This document shows, in pieces, positions 61,915 to 64,000 of a stretch of DNA of 64,000 bases. Within the stretch, counting starts at the first letter, position 1. Every line of letters begins with the position of its first letter. The stretch is taken from NCBI GenBank assembly GCA_000827265.1, contig KN834813.1, positions 13,815 to 77,814 of the forward strand, read 5' to 3'. Source of the stretch: Collybiopsis luxurians FD-317 M1. Its lineage: Eukaryota > Basidiomycota > Agaricomycetes > Agaricales > Omphalotaceae. The notes beneath the pieces were generated by a model, which saw only the letters and a program-made list of their open reading frames with translations, did no database searches and had not been told where the DNA came from. The position numbers and the translations under genes were made by a program.

Positions 61915-63996
61915 TTACGCTGAAGGGCCTGTTGCCATTCTGGAAAGAATTACACGGTCTTGAACAGGTTCAAGTATCTCTGGATCCAACTGTTTTGCTG
62001 CATGAAAATTGCCAAGTTGATAGTATGTAGTTGCAAGGTTGGTGTTGCAGCGCAGTGTATCAGGATGGTGGCTGCCCAGCTTTTCCATGTAAAATTCAAG
62101 CAGCTGCTCTTGTAACTTGACTGCTACATCTAACTTTCCATCCATGCGGAGTCTATTGATAAGACTATTCAAAGAGTCTAAGTGATCGACAAGATATGCT
62201 TTAGACTCTATCTTGGGTGGGGAAAAAAGTTTCTTCTGTATCTTCTGAGCTTCATCCAGTGTTTCCAATGTGAAGGAGGTACCTACATGATTGGTCATGG
62301 ATTGCAATGGATCCGGGTGGTGCATCTCCTTCAGTAACAGGAGCACCTTTGCCTGCTGCTTCTCTGCTGCATCCAACTTTTCCAATTTGTAATATATGAA
62401 TGCAAGCTTGGCCATGGAGTCCATTGTATCTGGGTGGTATTCTCCAAGTACTTCCTTTTGCAAAGCAAAAACTTCTTCCCCCAAATTTTCAGCTTCATCT
62501 AACCTGTCCAACTTGTAATATGCATGTGCAAGATTTGCCATGCAGTTCAGAGTATCAAGATGGTGGTCCCCCAGCACTTCCTTGAGCAAGGCAAGAAGCT
62601 CTCCCTCTAGTGTCACAGCTGCATTCCACTTGTCTAGTTTGTGATAGATATCTGCAAGGTTTGTCATAGACTGCAATGTACTATAGTCATGGTCTCCAAG
62701 TACAAGTCGATGCAAGGCAAGCGCTTTCTCCCCTAATTTATCAGCTTCATCCAGTTTGTCACTCGTCAGATATATGGCTGTGAGAGCAGTCATGGAGCGC
62801 AATGTCTGAGGGTCATTATCACCCAGCACTTGCTTGCATAATGCTAGCCTCTCCTGTTCTAGTATCTCAGCAGCAACCAATTTTCCTGACTTGAAATATG
62901 TAGCTGCAAGATCAGCCATGGAGCTCAATGCATCAGGGTGATGATCTCCAAGCACTTCCATGCGTAGAGGAACCAATTCTTCTTCCAATTTCTCAGCCAG
63001 ATCCAACTTGTCCAGCTTGTGATATATACCTGCAAGAATAGCCATAGACTCCAATGTATCAAGGTGATGGTCACCAAGCATTTTCTTGCGCAAGGAAAGC
63101 ACATCTTCCTCCAACTTTTCAGCTAAATGGAACTTTTCCAACTTGCAATATATGTTTGCAAGCCTGGCCATAGAATCCAAAGTGCCAAGGTGATAGTCTC
63201 CAAGTATTTTCTGATGCATGGAAAGTACCTCTTCCCCTAGCTTCTCTGCCAGCTGGAACTTGTTCAACCTGAAATATACATTTGCAAGACTGGCCATGGA
63301 ATCCAAAATATCAGGGTGATGGTCTCCAAGTACTTCCAAGCGTGCAGCAAGCAAATCCTCTTCAAGGGTTTTAACTGCAGGTAAATTTCCTAGCTTGTAA
63401 TATATTTCTGCCAGAATCGCCATGGAGTGTAATGTATCAGGATGTGAATCTCCAAGTATTTGCTTGCGCAGGGTAAGCAGGCTCTCCTGCAGCTTCTCAG
63501 CCTTGCCAAACTCCTCCATTTTGTAACATGTACTAGCAAGGTTGGCCATGGAGATCAATGTATCATGGTGGTGGTCTCCCAGTACCTCCTTGTTTACATC
63601 AAGCAACTCCTCCTCTAACTTCGCAGCGGCATTCAACTTGTCCAATTTTTTGAATGTCATTGCAAGTTGGGCCATAGAATCCAATGTGTCAGGATGGAAA
63701 TTTCCAAGCACTTCCTTGCGCAGGGCAAGGACTTCTTCCTGCAAGTGAGAGGCTGCCTCTAATCTCTCTAACCTGTAATATATAATTGCAAGTTTGGCCA
63801 TTGAGTTTAAGGTATCAGGGTGATCATTGCCATGCATCTCCTTATGCAGATCAACCACCTTCTTTGCCAGTCCGGCGGCTGCATCCCATTTTTCTAGTAT
63901 CTGATATATAGCTGCCAGATTAGCCATGGAGTGTAGTGTGGCATGATAGTGATCTCCAAACTTTTCCTCATGTAAAGCAAGTAGCTCTTCTTCCAC
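61915..63996 (-). CDS. Kinesin-light-chain-type TPR array protein, C-terminal part (runs off the right edge)
   Basis: One uninterrupted frame of 693 codons with no start inside the window; the stop TGA... is read as the end after RMATGPSA at 61915. It consists of about sixteen 42-residue TPR units with the consensus LGDHHPDTLxSMAxLAxIYxKLxKLxAAExLxEExLxLRKEV, the KLC-like (TPR_10/TPR_12) type. Two units near the C-terminus are degenerate (around HHPDPLQSM and YLVDHLDSL). In basidiomycetes such arrays often form the C-terminus of NB-ARC or NACHT STAND proteins, so the NTPase domain may lie beyond base 64000. That is an inference. Neighbouring units differ more than the WD40 units of the STAND genes, which suggests less recent homogenisation. 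The last 160 nt before 64000 are still coding. Confidence 0.85.
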   Translation of the reverse strand: MEEELLALHEEKFGDHYHATLHSMANLAAIYQILEKWDAAAGLAKKVVDLHKEMHGNDHPDTLNSMAKLAIIYYRLERLEAASHLQEEVLALRKEVLGNFHPDTLDSMAQLAMTFKKLDKLNAAAKLEEELLDVNKEVLGDHHHDTLISMANLASTCYKMEEFGKAEKLQESLLTLRKQILGDSHPDTLHSMAILAEIYYKLGNLPAVKTLEEDLLAARLEVLGDHHPDILDSMASLANVYFRLNKFQLAEKLGEEVLSMHQKILGDYHLGTLDSMARLANIYCKLEKFHLAEKLEEDVLSLRKKMLGDHHLDTLESMAILAGIYHKLDKLDLAEKLEEELVPLRMEVLGDHHPDALSSMADLAATYFKSGKLVAAEILEQERLALCKQVLGDNDPQTLRSMTALTAIYLTSDKLDEADKLGEKALALHRLVLGDHDYSTLQSMTNLADIYHKLDKWNAAVTLEGELLALLKEVLGDHHLDTLNCMANLAHAYYKLDRLDEAENLGEEVFALQKEVLGEYHPDTMDSMAKLAFIYYKLEKLDAAEKQQAKVLLLLKEMHHPDPLQSMTNHVGTSFTLETLDEAQKIQKKLFSPPKIESKAYLVDHLDSLNSLINRLRMDGKLDVAVKLQEQLLEFYMEKLGSHHPDTLRCNTNLATTYYQLGNFHAAKQLDPEILEPVQDRVILSRMATGPSA

Positions 63997-64000
63997 CTTT

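Noticed and set aside
1..64000. Prokaryotic features (operons, Shine-Dalgarno sites, CRISPR arrays), rRNA genes
   Set aside because: Intron-containing genes show a eukaryote. No spaced identical repeats of CRISPR type and no rRNA-like sequence were seen. The WD40 and HEAT periodicities are coding repeats.

Overview
This window is eukaryotic and almost certainly from a basidiomycete fungus (class Agaricomycetes). The evidence is short GT-AG introns of about 45-70 nt, STAND/NLR genes with a Goodbye-like N-terminus, a NACHT domain and near-identical WD40 repeats, a kinesin-light-chain-type TPR array, and chromovirus-type Ty3/gypsy relics. All calls come from reading the sequence by eye. Homology statements rest on motif recognition, not on a database search.

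Layout. 1-6.9 kb is a graveyard of mobile DNA: a hairpin at the left edge, a gypsy integrase remnant, a degenerate transposon-derived protein, and a dead mitochondrial-carrier copy. From 7.4 kb the window is built from repeated copies of one three-gene block: STAND gene (-), VPS36 (-), membrane/ankyrin/HEAT gene (+). Unit 1 has an intact 1570-aa STAND gene (7.8-12.9 kb) and a scrambled VPS36 scrap (14.4-14.9 kb). Unit 2 has an intact 1558-aa STAND gene (15.7-20.7 kb), a VPS36 copy with a damaged splice acceptor (23.2-25.2 kb) and an intact 15-exon, 871-aa HEAT gene (25.7-29.0 kb). Unit 3 has a wrecked STAND copy (50.9-52.8 kb) hit by a tRNA-derived SINE pair and another insertion, an intact 618-aa VPS36 (54.2-56.1 kb) and a HEAT gene (56.7-61.1 kb) with twice as many HEAT exons but a 1-bp frameshift.

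Between units 2 and 3 (29-49.6 kb), the 3' flank of the unit-2 HEAT gene can be followed in pieces. Compared with the same flank in unit 3, it is split by at least three insertions: an element with short inverted ends (29.5-31.15 kb), a repeat family with a second short copy in unit 3 (31.2-34.15 kb), and an about 11.7-kb segment. The last segment carries a chromovirus, an assembly gap and an intron-rich gene with deaminase-like motifs. A TPR gene runs off the right edge.

How the parts may work together. STAND proteins are fungal NLR-like sensors whose WD40 repeats diversify by recombination. Vps36 is the ubiquitin- and lipid-binding subunit of ESCRT-II. The neighbouring gene encodes a multi-pass membrane protein with ankyrin and HEAT repeats whose repeat number changes by whole exons. 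The repeated co-occurrence of these three genes is seen directly. A shared immune or membrane-surveillance role is only a hypothesis.
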